DNA of 64,000 nucleotides from RGIG4097 sp045613765 (GCA_045613765.1 JAZLBO010000016.1:1-64000), one strand, 5' to 3'. Counted from the stretch's first letter, positions 1 to 8,593 are shown. The notes: generated by a model from the sequence alone, not told the origin. A program made the numbers and translations.

Positions 1-10
1 GGACAAAAAT

Positions 11-646
11 ATGATTATCGAAAGAGCAATAGAATTTGTCAAGAAAACTTTTGAGAGTGACTTCAGTGGTCACGACTATTTTCATACAATGAGAGTTTTC
101 AACATTGCAAACACCATTGCAGAGAAGGAGGGGGCAGACCAAGAAATTGTTGGGCTTTCTGCACTTCTTCACGACGTTGATGACAGAAAACTTTCCCCTG
201 AAACCTGTGAAAACAAGACAAGAGCAAGGGAGTTTTTGAAGGAAAATGGTGTTGATGACGAAAAAATTGAATTGATATGCTCAATCATTGGTCAAGTTGC
301 CTATATGGGCAAAGATTCCGTTGTGCCAAGCACCATAGAAGGCAAGTGCGTGCAAGATGCCGATAGACTTGATGCAATAGGAGCAGTGGGCATTGCAAGA
401 GCATTTGCTTACGGTGGCAACCACAATAGATATATGCACAACCCCGACATAGAGCCAAAACTCAATATGACGGCAGAAGAATATCGCCAATCAAACTCAA
501 CCACAATCAATCATTTCTATGAAAAACTTTTCAATCTCAAAGATATGATGAGCACAAATTCTGCAAGAGAAATTGCCAAGAGCAGAGATGGATATATGAG
601 AGATTTTGTCGCCACGTTTTTAGATGAGTGGGACGGAAAGCAATAA
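11..646 (+). CDS. HD-domain phosphohydrolase
   Basis: A 211-residue soluble protein of the HD metal-dependent phosphohydrolase superfamily. The metal-binding pattern is visible: His at residue 21 (HDYFHT), the HD pair at about 54-55 (LLHDVDD) and a later Asp in QDADRLDAIGAVG. This arrangement is typical of the YedJ-like subgroup, a general nucleotide or phosphate-ester hydrolase whose substrate is not known. A GGA lies 7 bases before the ATG, so the gene is complete although it sits at the window edge. It ends well before the spoIIIA promoter and is probably transcribed separately from it. The family assignment is firm; the substrate cannot be inferred. Confidence 0.85.
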   Translation: MIIERAIEFVKKTFESDFSGHDYFHTMRVFNIANTIAEKEGADQEIVGLSALLHDVDDRKLSPETCENKTRAREFLKENGVDDEKIELICSIIGQVAYMGKDSVVPSTIEGKCVQDADRLDAIGAVGIARAFAYGGNHNRYMHNPDIEPKLNMTAEEYRQSNSTTINHFYEKLFNLKDMMSTNSAREIAKSRDGYMRDFVATFLDEWDGKQ

Positions 647-670
647 ATATCTCAACCAAAACCGTAATCA

Positions 671-700
671 CGTCGTGCGCGTGCGCACACGCGCGCAAAA
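671..700. repeat. Alternating purine-pyrimidine GC palindrome
   Basis: About 22 bases just after the HD gene alternate strictly between G/A and C/T (runs of GTGCGCG and CACACGCGCGC) and include the palindrome GTGCGCGTGCGCAC. Such tracts can form Z-DNA or a cruciform. No coding role is seen. Confidence 0.5.
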
Positions 701-764
701 CTATATATAAGCACTTAGTTTAAAAGTATATCAATATAAATACAAGTGCCCTTAAAAGAGAAAT

Positions 765-790
765 CACGCAGTCATCTGCGTGTTTTTTTT
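765..790 (+). terminator. Intrinsic terminator before spoIIIAA
   Basis: Seven-base stem CACGCAG/CTGCGTG with a TCAT loop, followed by eight T residues. It insulates the spoIIIA operon from upstream transcription. Confidence 0.85.
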
Positions 791-820
791 GTGCAAAATT
801 TGTCCGTGTTTGTCGGTATA

Positions 821-849
821 GTATTTACAAATAAAATTCAACATAAATT
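821..849 (+). promoter_or_regulatory. Possible SigE-like promoter of spoIIIA
   Basis: GTATTTA, 14 bases, then CATAAATT resembles the mother-cell sigma-E pattern (-35 with ATA, -10 beginning CATA). The -10 ends 5 bases before the spoIIIAA ATG and no Shine-Dalgarno is visible, which suggests a leaderless start. In known spore formers spoIIIA is sigma-E dependent. The match here is only approximate. Confidence 0.4.
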
Positions 850-854
850 GTACT

Positions 855-1691
855 ATGTTTCATGGGCTTATAAGTGGACGGATAGAGCGAGTATTGTCAA
901 ATTACAATGCAAATTCTATCACGGAAATCCGTCTAAGAAAGGGCAGACCCCTTGTGATATTTCAAGGCACAGAAAAGATATATCCACGTAGTGATGCAGG
1001 GCAGTATATTGTCACTGCCGACGACATAGAAAAAGTCCTTGGGTTTGCCACAGATTTCTCTTTGTATGCAGTCAATGACAGATTGACAAAGGGTTATCTT
1101 GTCAAAGACGGAGTGCGCATTGGAGTGGGTGGCTTTGGAGTTGTGGAGCAGGGCAAAATATTATCCATCAAAGACGTAAACACACTTGTCTTTCGTGTTC
1201 CTCACGAAATAAAGGGGTGTGCTGAGCCACTTATCCCCAAAATTTGCCACCAAAACAAACCAAAATCAACCCTAATTATATCTCCACCGGGTGCAGGCAA
1301 GACAACTATGCTTCGAGATATGGCAAGATTGGTGTCAATGAGCGCAAACACCGTAATTATTGATGAAAGATTTGAAATTGCAGGGGCAAACTGCGCCCTT
1401 GATATAGGCGAAAGCGAAGTCATCAGTGGAGTTGACAAATGTCTTGCATACGAATTTGCCATACGCACAATGTCCCCCGATATTATCGTCACAGACGAAG
1501 TGTTTTCAAAGGCAGAAGTTGACAGCGTTGAAGACGTCATAAGGGCAGGGGTAAAGATATTTGCATCAGTCCACGGCAAAGATATAAATTCAATCAAAAA
1601 TAGCAAGGTATTTTGTCCTTTGACTGAGTTGTTTGAAGTGTTTGTGACACTATCCCCCATAGGAAAGGTGGAAAGCATTGAATACAAGTGA
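855..1691 (+). CDS. spoIIIAA: Stage III sporulation protein AA, secretion-type ATPase
   Basis: A 278-residue cytoplasmic ATPase of the type II/IV secretion-like family. It is the motor of the SpoIIIA-SpoIIQ feeding-tube channel joining mother cell and forespore during engulfment. Walker A is SPPGAGKTTM at about residues 142-151, with the downstream acidic motif IIDER and a His-containing segment (FASVHGKD). It is slightly shorter than the Bacillus protein. It is the first gene of an eight-gene operon and overlaps spoIIIAB by 14 bases. There is no ribosome binding site before the ATG. The order AA-AB-AC-AD-AE-AF-AG-AH makes the assignment certain. Confidence 0.95.
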   Translation: MFHGLISGRIERVLSNYNANSITEIRLRKGRPLVIFQGTEKIYPRSDAGQYIVTADDIEKVLGFATDFSLYAVNDRLTKGYLVKDGVRIGVGGFGVVEQGKILSIKDVNTLVFRVPHEIKGCAEPLIPKICHQNKPKSTLIISPPGAGKTTMLRDMARLVSMSANTVIIDERFEIAGANCALDIGESEVISGVDKCLAYEFAIRTMSPDIIVTDEVFSKAEVDSVEDVIRAGVKIFASVHGKDINSIKNSKVFCPLTELFEVFVTLSPIGKVESIEYK

Positions 1692-2190
1692 TTTTTTGAG
1701 ATTGATAGCAGGTGGCATACTTGCCCTTGTATGCTCGTATATAGGTATTCTCATCAAAAGGGGGTATAGTGAAAACACCAAACTATACAAAGATTTGGTT
1801 GATTTTTGTGACGCTTTCAAAAGGGAATTGACCTTTCAAAAGTCTGCGCTCATAGATTTTTGCAATAAGTTTTGTGACGGCAGAAAGGGCGACATTGTAG
1901 AATTGATACAAGAGTATATCAAAGATTTGCAGAGTGCAGGGCAGTTTGTCCGTGATGCAGAAAAGTGGACTGTTGCCCACTTAAAAAAGGAAGAAAAGCA
2001 GGATATTATTGACTTTTTGTCAGGGCTTGGCAAATCACCCACCGTAGAGCAACTGTCGCTGGTGGACAAAAGTTGTCAGTTGTTTCAGTCACGGAAAAAA
2101 ATAGCCCTTGACAATGAAAAGAAAAAGGGGAATATGTTCTTCAAACTTTTGGTTTTGCTTGGCATAGCCTTGATGGTGATATTGGTGTAG
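1678..2190 (+). CDS. spoIIIAB: Stage III sporulation protein AB
   Basis: A 170-residue protein with one transmembrane helix near the N terminus (about residues 5-26), a helical middle and a second hydrophobic helix at the C terminus (FFKLLVLLGIALMVILV). This is the layout of SpoIIIAB, which resembles GspF-type inner-membrane platform proteins of secretion systems and is needed for forespore gene expression after engulfment. Its start overlaps the end of spoIIIAA, implying translational coupling, and spoIIIAC begins 3 bases after its stop. The assignment rests on topology, size and operon position. Confidence 0.9.
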   Translation: MNTSDFLRLIAGGILALVCSYIGILIKRGYSENTKLYKDLVDFCDAFKRELTFQKSALIDFCNKFCDGRKGDIVELIQEYIKDLQSAGQFVRDAEKWTVAHLKKEEKQDIIDFLSGLGKSPTVEQLSLVDKSCQLFQSRKKIALDNEKKKGNMFFKLLVLLGIALMVILV

Positions 2191-2192
2191 GT

Positions 2193-2390
2193 ATGGGAAT
2201 TGAAATTATTTTGAAAATTGCAGGCATAGGCATATTTACAGCCATCGTCAGTGTCATACTCAAAAAGAGTGACCGAGATGACGTTGCCACCTTTGCAACC
2301 CTTGCAGGACTTATTGTTGTCATAATTCTTGTACTTGATATGATAAGTGGTCTTTTTGACACAATCAAATCTTTGCTCTCGCTCTACTGA
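2193..2390 (+). CDS. spoIIIAC: Stage III sporulation protein AC
   Basis: A 65-residue integral membrane protein with two helices and a charged loop between them (KKSDRDD), the standard SpoIIIAC form. SpoIIIAC and SpoIIIAD are small membrane components of the channel complex in the mother-cell membrane. It lies between spoIIIAB (2-base gap) and spoIIIAD, whose ATG shares the last base of this gene's stop codon (TGATG arrangement), so the genes are co-translated. Confidence 0.93.
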   Translation: MGIEIILKIAGIGIFTAIVSVILKKSDRDDVATFATLAGLIVVIILVLDMISGLFDTIKSLLSLY

Positions 2391-2779
2391 TGATATTCAA
2401 GATTATATTCATAGCCTTGATAGGCGTGGTGGTTGTATTATTGCTTCGTACAGCCAAGCCCGAGTTTGCAGTGTTTGCAACCATAGCAACGGGTGTTGTC
2501 ATTGTGATAATACTTCTTTCCACCTTGCAAAACGTCATACTATCCTTTGATGAAATCGTCAAGAAAAGTGGAGTTGACGACGAGATATTCACGGCAGTGC
2601 TCAAGATTATCGGCATAGGTTATCTCACAGAGTATTCATCATCAATCGCCACTGATGCAGGGTGTGGTTCAATCGCATCAAAACTGCAGTTTGGTGGCAA
2701 ACTTACCATCTTTGCAATGAGCATATCCATTGTGTCAACCTTGATTGATGTCATCAAAAATCTTGTCAATATGATATGA
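2390..2779 (+). CDS. spoIIIAD: Stage III sporulation protein AD
   Basis: A 129-residue membrane protein with two N-terminal helices, an amphipathic middle (SFDEIVKKSGVDDEIFTAVLKIIG) and a C-terminal hydrophobic segment. The pattern GIGYLTEYSSSIATDAGCGSIA is characteristic of SpoIIIAD. It acts in the SpoIIIA channel complex with SpoIIIAC. It overlaps the spoIIIAE start by four bases (ATGA), so ribosomes can re-initiate. Confidence 0.94.
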   Translation: MIFKIIFIALIGVVVVLLLRTAKPEFAVFATIATGVVIVIILLSTLQNVILSFDEIVKKSGVDDEIFTAVLKIIGIGYLTEYSSSIATDAGCGSIASKLQFGGKLTIFAMSISIVSTLIDVIKNLVNMI

Positions 2780-4038
2780 AATCTCAATTTCTCAAAAAAT
2801 CATATATACGCACAAACCAAAGCCAAAAATCATCTAAACAAGCCATACTGTTTGGATGTTTTTTCATATACGCCATATTTGTTGTGTTGACTATCTTGTG
2901 GGGTGGAGAAGTGGCTCTTGCCCAAGACGAAAGGACGGAAGAAGATTTGACCGAGCAACTTGCAGATAGCACTGAAAATGCAATAGACAACCTTGATCTT
3001 GACGTATTTGAAGAGTTTTTGTCCACTCTCACTGATGAGCAAAAGTCCGTGTTGCCCTTTGACAATATCAAAGATTTCATCAAATCGCTTACGGCAGGGG
3101 AAACAGAGAACTTTTTTGAAAATTTTGCATCTTCAATTCTCAAATATATAGGCATATATTTTGTGGGATTTCTGCCAAGCATAGTCACCATACTCACAGT
3201 GTCTATGCTCAAAAGCCTTTTGTCTGGCATGACTTCCTCTTTTCTCAAAACAACCACGACAGAGATAGTCCACGTAGTGTGCTATGCAGTGATAGTGGTG
3301 GTGTTGTCTTCAAGTGTCGTAAGCATAGTGTCCACCACCATAAGCACAATAAGTGCCATATCCAAGTTTGCAGAAGGTGTATTCCCGGTTCTGCTTACAC
3401 TGCTTGCAAGCCTTGGCGCAACAACGGGAATTGCCACCTATCAACCAATGATGGCAGTACTCGGCGGTGGGGTTATATCCATAATATCCAAAGTGATATT
3501 GCCAACATTTGTTGCTTGTGTAGTGTTTGCAATCGTGGGCAATCTTTCAAAAAACGTCAAACTTACAAAGATGAACAAAATGCTCAAATCCACTTCAAGT
3601 TGGCTCATCGGCATAGTCTTTGGATTGTACGGCACGTTTCTCACGGCAGGTGGAATATCCGGTGGTGTCATTGATAGAGTAGGGTATAGTGCAGCCAAAT
3701 TTGCCTTGTCAAGTTATGTGCCAATCCTTGGTGGCTATCTCTCGGACGGCTTTGACCTTATAAGTGCATCAATGATAATAGTCAAAAACGCCTTTGGCTA
3801 TACTGCCGTAATTGCCTTGGGCGCAACGGTGCTTTTTCCACTACTTCGCATAGTGGCATTTGTCTTTTCCTTGCGTCTTGCCAGTGCAGTGGCAGAACCG
3901 ATTGGAGATGAAAGAGTGTCAAATATGCTTTCATCAGTGGCAGACAACTGTGGGCTTTTGATATCTGCACTTGCAGGGGTATCCTTTATGTTTTTTGTAT
4001 TGATAATGCTCGTTGTTGGCGTTGTGGGTATGGTGTAG
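2776..4038 (+). CDS. spoIIIAE: Stage III sporulation protein AE, polytopic membrane protein
   Basis: A 420-residue protein with an N-terminal hydrophobic segment (about residues 25-45, possibly a signal sequence), an acidic extracytoplasmic stretch (about 50-115) and about seven or eight transmembrane helices in the rest. Gly/Ala/Ser-rich helices such as GVFPVLLTLLASLGATTG are typical of SpoIIIAE, the largest membrane subunit of the feeding-tube channel. The start overlaps the stop of spoIIIAD, and spoIIIAF starts two bases after its stop. Confidence 0.94.
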   Translation: MKSQFLKKSYIRTNQSQKSSKQAILFGCFFIYAIFVVLTILWGGEVALAQDERTEEDLTEQLADSTENAIDNLDLDVFEEFLSTLTDEQKSVLPFDNIKDFIKSLTAGETENFFENFASSILKYIGIYFVGFLPSIVTILTVSMLKSLLSGMTSSFLKTTTTEIVHVVCYAVIVVVLSSSVVSIVSTTISTISAISKFAEGVFPVLLTLLASLGATTGIATYQPMMAVLGGGVISIISKVILPTFVACVVFAIVGNLSKNVKLTKMNKMLKSTSSWLIGIVFGLYGTFLTAGGISGGVIDRVGYSAAKFALSSYVPILGGYLSDGFDLISASMIIVKNAFGYTAVIALGATVLFPLLRIVAFVFSLRLASAVAEPIGDERVSNMLSSVADNCGLLISALAGVSFMFFVLIMLVVGVVGMV

Positions 4039-4039
4039 T

Positions 4040-4519
4040 ATGGGCGAGTGGCTTGTTGGAATTGTTGGTGTAATATCCCTTGGACTACTTCTTGAAATAT
4101 TGTTGCCAGACGGACAGACAAGCAAGTATGTCCGTGGCGCATTTTCTTTGCTTGTGATATTGGTTGTCATATCCCCAATCCCCAAACTTTTGGGTGGAGA
4201 ATACACCCTTGATCTTGCGAGCGTCAACTACGATATTGACCTTGACTTTGTCGGGAAGACTTCAAGTCAATATACCTGCAACCTTGAAGATGATCTTGAA
4301 AAGATCTTGAAAGAGCAGGGCATAGAAAGTGTGGTGGAAATTGTCGTAAAAGAAGGAAGTGTCAAAGATGTTGACTTTGTTATGATAAAAATTTTCCTTT
4401 CACGCATAGATGAAAATCAAGAGAATACATTTATAAATGTGAGCAAGGATACGGTGAGCAAATATCTATCCATAGACAAAAACAACGTTGAAGTGAGTGT
4501 GCAGTATGGAAGTGGTTGA
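4040..4519 (+). CDS. spoIIIAF: Stage III sporulation protein AF
   Basis: A 159-residue protein with two N-terminal transmembrane helices (about 5-22 and 35-52, separated by DGQTSKYVRG) and a soluble domain with the ring-building fold seen in several SpoIIIA subunits. I chose the ATG at 4040 (MGEWLVGIVG) because an earlier in-frame codon would overlap spoIIIAE by 26 bases and add non-homologous residues. It overlaps spoIIIAG by 14 bases. Confidence 0.92.
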   Translation: MGEWLVGIVGVISLGLLLEILLPDGQTSKYVRGAFSLLVILVVISPIPKLLGGEYTLDLASVNYDIDLDFVGKTSSQYTCNLEDDLEKILKEQGIESVVEIVVKEGSVKDVDFVMIKIFLSRIDENQENTFINVSKDTVSKYLSIDKNNVEVSVQYGSG

Positions 4520-4904
4520 CGTGAGAAAAACAGGAGTTGTTGAAAGGATAAAAGGCAGTGAGATATACAAGAAAATCCTTGCCGTAAAAAACCTTCGCAT
4601 TATAGTCCTTTCAATCATAATTGCCATGGGGCTCATCATATACTCTGGTGTGGCCACCAACACTAAAATGGAAGAAGTCAACTATATGGATGATGAAGAA
4701 AACCGTCTTGCATCAGTCCTTGAAAGCATTGATGGAGTTGGGGCAGTGCAAGTGATGATCACAAGAAATGACGGACAAATATCAGGTGTCCTTGTCATTG
4801 CAGAAGGGGCAGAGAATATATCCGTAATGTTGAAACTTTTGGATGCAACGTCAACGGCTATGGGTGTTGACAAAAGCATTGTTGAAGTATATCAAATGGA
4901 ATAA
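4506..4904 (+). CDS. spoIIIAG: Stage III sporulation protein AG
   Basis: A 132-residue protein: short cytoplasmic N terminus, one transmembrane helix (about residues 31-48, LRIIVLSIIIAMGLIIYSG) and a ring-building-motif domain ending GVDKSIVEVY. SpoIIIAG forms a large oligomeric ring in the intermembrane space. It is shorter than the Bacillus protein (about 229 residues) and lacks most of the long insertion found there. The ATG at 4506 is preferred over a GTG three codons upstream, though neither has a clear ribosome binding site. Confidence 0.9.
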   Translation: MEVVDVRKTGVVERIKGSEIYKKILAVKNLRIIVLSIIIAMGLIIYSGVATNTKMEEVNYMDDEENRLASVLESIDGVGAVQVMITRNDGQISGVLVIAEGAENISVMLKLLDATSTAMGVDKSIVEVYQME

Positions 4905-4919
4905 GATTTAGGAGGAATT

Positions 4920-5408
4920 ATGAAAATAAAATCAAGAACAAAAAAGGCAATCGTACTGTCCGTTATGGTGGTGCTCCTTGTTGCAACAGGCGTGCTCAAC
5001 TGGGCACTCAATGAAAAACTTCTCACAGAAGACCAACCCACCAGTGGCGAAAACGTCACCGAAACTTTCTTTGCAACATATCGCAGTGACAGAGATTCCA
5101 CAAGAGAGTCTGAGTGCTTGTATTTGGATTCCATCATTGCCAGCGTAGACGTCAGTGAAGAAAGCAAAACATCTGCCGAGCAACAAAAACTTGCCCTTGT
5201 CATGCGCATGGAACAAGAGATGACACTTGAAGCACTCATCAAAGCAAAGGGCTTTGAAGATGCAATCGTGGCAATCAGTGACAACGGAGTGAGTGTAGTT
5301 GTTGGCACGGAAGAATTGACTGCAGACCAAGCCACCCAAATCTTGAACATTATCACTGAAGAAACTGACTACGAAGCAACTGACGTAAAAATCATCCCCT
5401 ACAATTAG
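4920..5408 (+). CDS. spoIIIAH: Stage III sporulation protein AH
   Basis: A 162-residue protein with an N-terminal transmembrane helix (about residues 10-28) and an extracytoplasmic ring-building domain (about 60-162) of the YscJ/FliF-like kind that binds SpoIIQ across the septum. A strong AGGAGG ribosome binding site precedes the ATG by five bases, unlike the overlapping genes upstream, which suggests higher expression. It is the last spoIIIA gene and is followed by a strong terminator. Confidence 0.93.
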   Translation: MKIKSRTKKAIVLSVMVVLLVATGVLNWALNEKLLTEDQPTSGENVTETFFATYRSDRDSTRESECLYLDSIIASVDVSEESKTSAEQQKLALVMRMEQEMTLEALIKAKGFEDAIVAISDNGVSVVVGTEELTADQATQILNIITEETDYEATDVKIIPYN

Positions 5409-5427
5409 TTTTTGGATTATAAATTCA

Positions 5428-5466
5428 AAGCCCATCTCATGAAACAAATGCGATGGGCTTTTTTAT
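5428..5466 (+). terminator. Terminator of the spoIIIA operon
   Basis: Nine-base stem AAGCCCATC/GATGGGCTT with a 15-base loop, followed by a T-rich tract. It separates spoIIIA from the asp23-nusB operon. Confidence 0.85.
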
Positions 5467-5474
5467 ATTTTTTC

Positions 5475-5503
5475 TTGCCATAAATAAAGTGGTATGCTAT
5501 AAT
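5475..5503 (+). promoter_or_regulatory. SigA-type promoter of asp23
   Basis: TTGCCA, 17 bases, TATAAT, with an extended TGC before the -10. Only six bases separate the -10 from the asp23 ATG, so the transcript should begin at or next to the start codon. The same -35, spacing and -10 occur before tRNA-Leu at 8873-8901. Confidence 0.85.
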
Positions 5504-5509
5504 AAGCAC

Positions 5510-5836
5510 ATGGCAAAAGAAAATAACACAAAACAACTGTCCGTATTTTCGGACGTAATCAAATCACTGGCAATGGATGCCACTATGAGTGTTGAAGGTG
5601 CAGTCCTTCAACAAAACGAAGGCATCAAGAAGTTGATATTTGGAAGTGGCATCGAAGTCACATTTTTACCCAATGAAAAAGTGACAGTAGAAGTGACCAT
5701 CAATATCCACATGGGCTACAATATCCCTGCTGTTGTTGCATCAGTTCAAGAAAAGATCAAAGCAGAAGTTGAAGGCTCAACAAAATATCGCATCCACTCA
5801 GTCAACGTAAACGTAAAGAAATTGTTGCCCCAATAA
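5510..5836 (+). CDS. Asp23/Gls24 family envelope stress protein (YqhY-like)
   Basis: A 108-residue Asp23/Gls24 (DUF322) protein. The segment GAVLQQNEGIKKLIFGSGIEV and the closing VNVNVKKL are typical of the family. In Bacillus the equivalent gene, yqhY, sits between acc genes and nusB and is linked to lipid synthesis and envelope homeostasis; here it follows spoIIIAH directly. I chose the ATG at 5510 because the promoter lies immediately upstream and longer versions would start inside the preceding terminator. It probably heads an operon with nusB (4-base gap) and is translated from a leaderless mRNA. Confidence 0.85.
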   Translation: MAKENNTKQLSVFSDVIKSLAMDATMSVEGAVLQQNEGIKKLIFGSGIEVTFLPNEKVTVEVTINIHMGYNIPAVVASVQEKIKAEVEGSTKYRIHSVNVNVKKLLPQ

Positions 5837-5840
5837 TACT

Positions 5841-6230
5841 ATGAGAAAAATCGCAAGAGAAACAGTATTCAAACTTTTGTTTGAACACTCATTTTTAAAT
5901 GAACGTAATGATGCAGGCATTGAACTCTTGATGTATGCAGACGACTTGACAGAAGACGACAAGGAATATATCAAGCGCACCTATGACGGAGTCCTTGGTT
6001 CAATCGACAGTTTGAAAGAGAAGATTTCAGCTCGCCTTGAAAACTATCGTATCGAAAGACTTTATCGTCCCGACCTTATGGTGCTTATGCTCGCCACATA
6101 CGAACTTGAAAATGGCGACGCACCTGCAAAGGTGGTCATAAACGAGGCAGTTGACCTTGCAAAGCGCTATGGCACTGAAAAGTCTGGCAAATTTGTCAAC
6201 GGTGTCCTTGCCAAAATGATAAAAACCTAA
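5841..6230 (+). CDS. nusB: Transcription antitermination factor NusB
   Basis: A 129-residue all-helical NusB. With NusE/S10 it binds boxA in rRNA leaders and prevents premature Rho-dependent termination. The N-terminal ARETVFKLLFEHSF and C-terminal VVINEAVDLAKRYGTEKSGKFVNGVL are signature segments. It lies four bases after asp23 and ends exactly at a terminator hairpin that uses its stop codon. Length is normal. Confidence 0.95.
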   Translation: MRKIARETVFKLLFEHSFLNERNDAGIELLMYADDLTEDDKEYIKRTYDGVLGSIDSLKEKISARLENYRIERLYRPDLMVLMLATYELENGDAPAKVVINEAVDLAKRYGTEKSGKFVNGVLAKMIKT

Positions 6231-6248
6231 TTTTTAGGTTTTTTTTTG
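6222..6248 (+). terminator. Terminator after nusB
   Basis: Nine-base stem AAAACCTAA/TTAGGTTTT overlapping the nusB stop codon, continuing into nine T residues. Confidence 0.8.
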
Positions 6249-6327
6249 CCCAAAAACGGCAAAAAATATAGCAAAAAACCCGAAAAAATCGATTGCAAGT
6301 GCAAAAAAGGAAGATAAAGTAGTCAAA

Positions 6328-7536
6328 ATGGAAGATAAAGTACCAGTTCTGCAAAATGCCATATCCGTAAGTGAATTAAATGCAACAATTCACGCTTGTA
6401 TGGATGCCCCAATATTTCAAGGCTTGGAAGTATTTGGGGAGATTTCTGGCTACAAACTTTCTGGCCCTCACGCCTATTTCACACTGAAAGACCAAAACGC
6501 ACAAATTGCGTGCGTACGCTTTTATGCATCACGTGATTATATGCCCAAGGACGGAGAGAGCGTCATCCTTCGTGGTAAGTTGGACTACTATGTAAAGGGT
6601 GGCAGACTCACCCTTCAAGTGTCATCAATCACACCTGTTGGCAAGGGTCTATTGTTCCTGCAGTTTGAAAAACTCAAAGAGCAGTTGACAAAGGAAGGCA
6701 TATTTGACGAGGCACACAAAGTGCCTATCCCCAAGTATCCAAAGAATGTCCTTGTTGTCACTTCTCGCACCGGTGCAGTCATACGAGATATCGTCACAAC
6801 CATACGAAGAAAAAATCCTGTCATCAACATCATACTTCGTGATGTGAGGGTGCAAGGGGATGGGGCAGGCAAGGAAATTGCCACTGTCTTGAAGAAGGTT
6901 GACAGACTTGGATATGACGTCATCATTATTGCTCGTGGTGGTGGATCTCTTGAAGATCTTGCACCTTTCTATGACGAAACTCTTGTCCGTCAAGTGTATC
7001 AAATGGAAACACCTGTCATCTCTGCAGTTGGTCACGAAACTGACTTTTCACTTTGCGACTTTGTTGCAGATGCAAGAGCAGCAACGCCCACGGCAGCAGG
7101 GGAACTTGTGGCGTATGACTATTACGAGCATATTCGCAGAATAGGAGAACTTTCAAAGAGGATGGCACTTCTTGTGACAAAGCAAGTTGAAAGGAAATCT
7201 ATGAGAGTCAACTTGGCAGTGCAAAAACTCGGTCACGGCGCAAAGAGTTTTTATACAGACAGGGCCAACAAGATTTTGAACCTTGCAAGGAAAATATCAA
7301 CGCTCACAGGGGACAAGATTGTGCGAGCAGACTTCCGTCTTGAAAAGGCAATGAACGCCCTTGACAATCTCAGTCCTTTGAAGACATTGCAACGTGGCTA
7401 CTTTGCCTTGACCGTTGCCGACAAATCAGTCACGTCAGTCCGTGGACTTAAGGTGGGCGACGTCATAAAAGGACAAGGAGCAGACGGCACATTTGAAAGC
7501 CAAGTCACATCAGTGACAATAGGAGAACAACAATGA
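6328..7536 (+). CDS. xseA: Exodeoxyribonuclease VII large subunit
   Basis: A 402-residue XseA. An N-terminal OB-fold (about residues 12-110; VFGEISGYKLSGPHAYFTLKD) binds single-stranded DNA and is followed by the catalytic domain, with VVTSRTGAVIRDI, the glycine motif ARGGGSLEDL and SAVGHETDFSLCDFVADARAATPTAA. With XseB it degrades single-stranded DNA in both directions to oligonucleotides. A weak AAGGAAG lies upstream of the ATG. The stop overlaps xseB by four bases, as usual for co-translated subunits. Length is slightly short but complete. Confidence 0.96.
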   Translation: MEDKVPVLQNAISVSELNATIHACMDAPIFQGLEVFGEISGYKLSGPHAYFTLKDQNAQIACVRFYASRDYMPKDGESVILRGKLDYYVKGGRLTLQVSSITPVGKGLLFLQFEKLKEQLTKEGIFDEAHKVPIPKYPKNVLVVTSRTGAVIRDIVTTIRRKNPVINIILRDVRVQGDGAGKEIATVLKKVDRLGYDVIIIARGGGSLEDLAPFYDETLVRQVYQMETPVISAVGHETDFSLCDFVADARAATPTAAGELVAYDYYEHIRRIGELSKRMALLVTKQVERKSMRVNLAVQKLGHGAKSFYTDRANKILNLARKISTLTGDKIVRADFRLEKAMNALDNLSPLKTLQRGYFALTVADKSVTSVRGLKVGDVIKGQGADGTFESQVTSVTIGEQQ

Positions 7537-7754
7537 AAGAAGATATGAAAAATTTTGAAACAGCACTTCAAGAACTTGAAGGACTTGTGCGCAAACTTGA
7601 AAGTGATATCGCCATTGACGAAGCAACAAAAGCATTTGCAGAAGGCATCCGTCTTTCAAAAGTTTGCATGGAAGAATTGAAAGCAGAAAAGGGCAAGATT
7701 GCATTGCTCATAGACGAACTCAACAACTTGACAGAAGAAATCACAATTGACTAA
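7533..7754 (+). CDS. xseB: Exodeoxyribonuclease VII small subunit
   Basis: A 73-residue XseB, a helical hairpin that binds the XseA coiled coil. The motif FETALQELEGLVRKLE followed by an LxxSxxL-type region is the family signature. It overlaps xseA by ATGA and shares a base with ispA (TAATG), so the three genes are translated as a unit. Confidence 0.95.
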   Translation: MKEDMKNFETALQELEGLVRKLESDIAIDEATKAFAEGIRLSKVCMEELKAEKGKIALLIDELNNLTEEITID

Positions 7755-8578
7755 TGTTTGACTTTGCCACAAAATTTGTACAAGACGTAGAGAGCAATCT
7801 TGAAAGAGTGTTATCCACAAGGGAAGTGGAGGTCTTTGGCATATCTGCCGAGAACATGCTCGCCGACGGCTATATCTACGCAACAAAAGACGGTGGCAAA
7901 CGCATACGCCCTATATGTGTATATCTGGGCGCACTCTCAACAGGTGCAGACGTGAGCGCAAAGTGGCAAGGACTTGTTGACCTTGCAACCATGGTTGAAC
8001 TGATACACTCATATTCCCTTGTTCACGACGATCTTCCTGCAATGGACAATGACGACTATCGCAGGGGCAAACTTTCCACCCACAAAAAGTATGGCGAGGC
8101 AAACGGCATACTTATCGGCGACGGACTTTTGACAAAGGCAATGGAAATGGGCTTGAACACAGCCTATGGCAATGAGTACGTCAAGTCAGCAAGTGCAATC
8201 GCAAAGGGCGCAATGAATATGGTCACAGGTCAAGCCATAGACTTGAAAGATGGCTCAAAAGATTACACGTCAATCTACGCCTTGAAAACTGCCCAACTTA
8301 TAAGCGTGTCCTTTGAAGCAGGAGCAACCTATATGTGCGCAAAGAGCGAAGTGGTTGAGATGGCAAAGACATACGGCCACCATATCGGCATGGCATTTCA
8401 AATTGCAGACGATCTTTTGGACGGAGCAGAAAATTCCATGGTAAACGCCATAGGAGAGCAAAGGGCACAGGAACTTCTCAAAGCCGAAACAGACAAAGCA
8501 TTGGCAATGGCAGAAAATATGGCAAATAAAGAGCAAATGCAGGAGTTTGCCACAAAACTTTTGAAAAGAAAAAAATAA
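7754..8578 (+). CDS. ispA: Farnesyl/geranyl diphosphate synthase
   Basis: A 274-residue short-chain trans-prenyltransferase that condenses isopentenyl diphosphate with dimethylallyl or geranyl diphosphate, feeding undecaprenyl carrier and quinone synthesis. The first Asp-rich motif HDDLPAMDND is at about residues 90-99 and the second (IADDLLD) at about 217-223; the KDGGKRIRP substrate-binding segment is near residue 47. Chain-length control is not certain, so ispA is the default name. The ATG overlaps the xseB stop. Confidence 0.93.
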   Translation: MFDFATKFVQDVESNLERVLSTREVEVFGISAENMLADGYIYATKDGGKRIRPICVYLGALSTGADVSAKWQGLVDLATMVELIHSYSLVHDDLPAMDNDDYRRGKLSTHKKYGEANGILIGDGLLTKAMEMGLNTAYGNEYVKSASAIAKGAMNMVTGQAIDLKDGSKDYTSIYALKTAQLISVSFEAGATYMCAKSEVVEMAKTYGHHIGMAFQIADDLLDGAENSMVNAIGEQRAQELLKAETDKALAMAENMANKEQMQEFATKLLKRKK

Positions 8579-8593
8579 AGTGTGAAAAACTTG

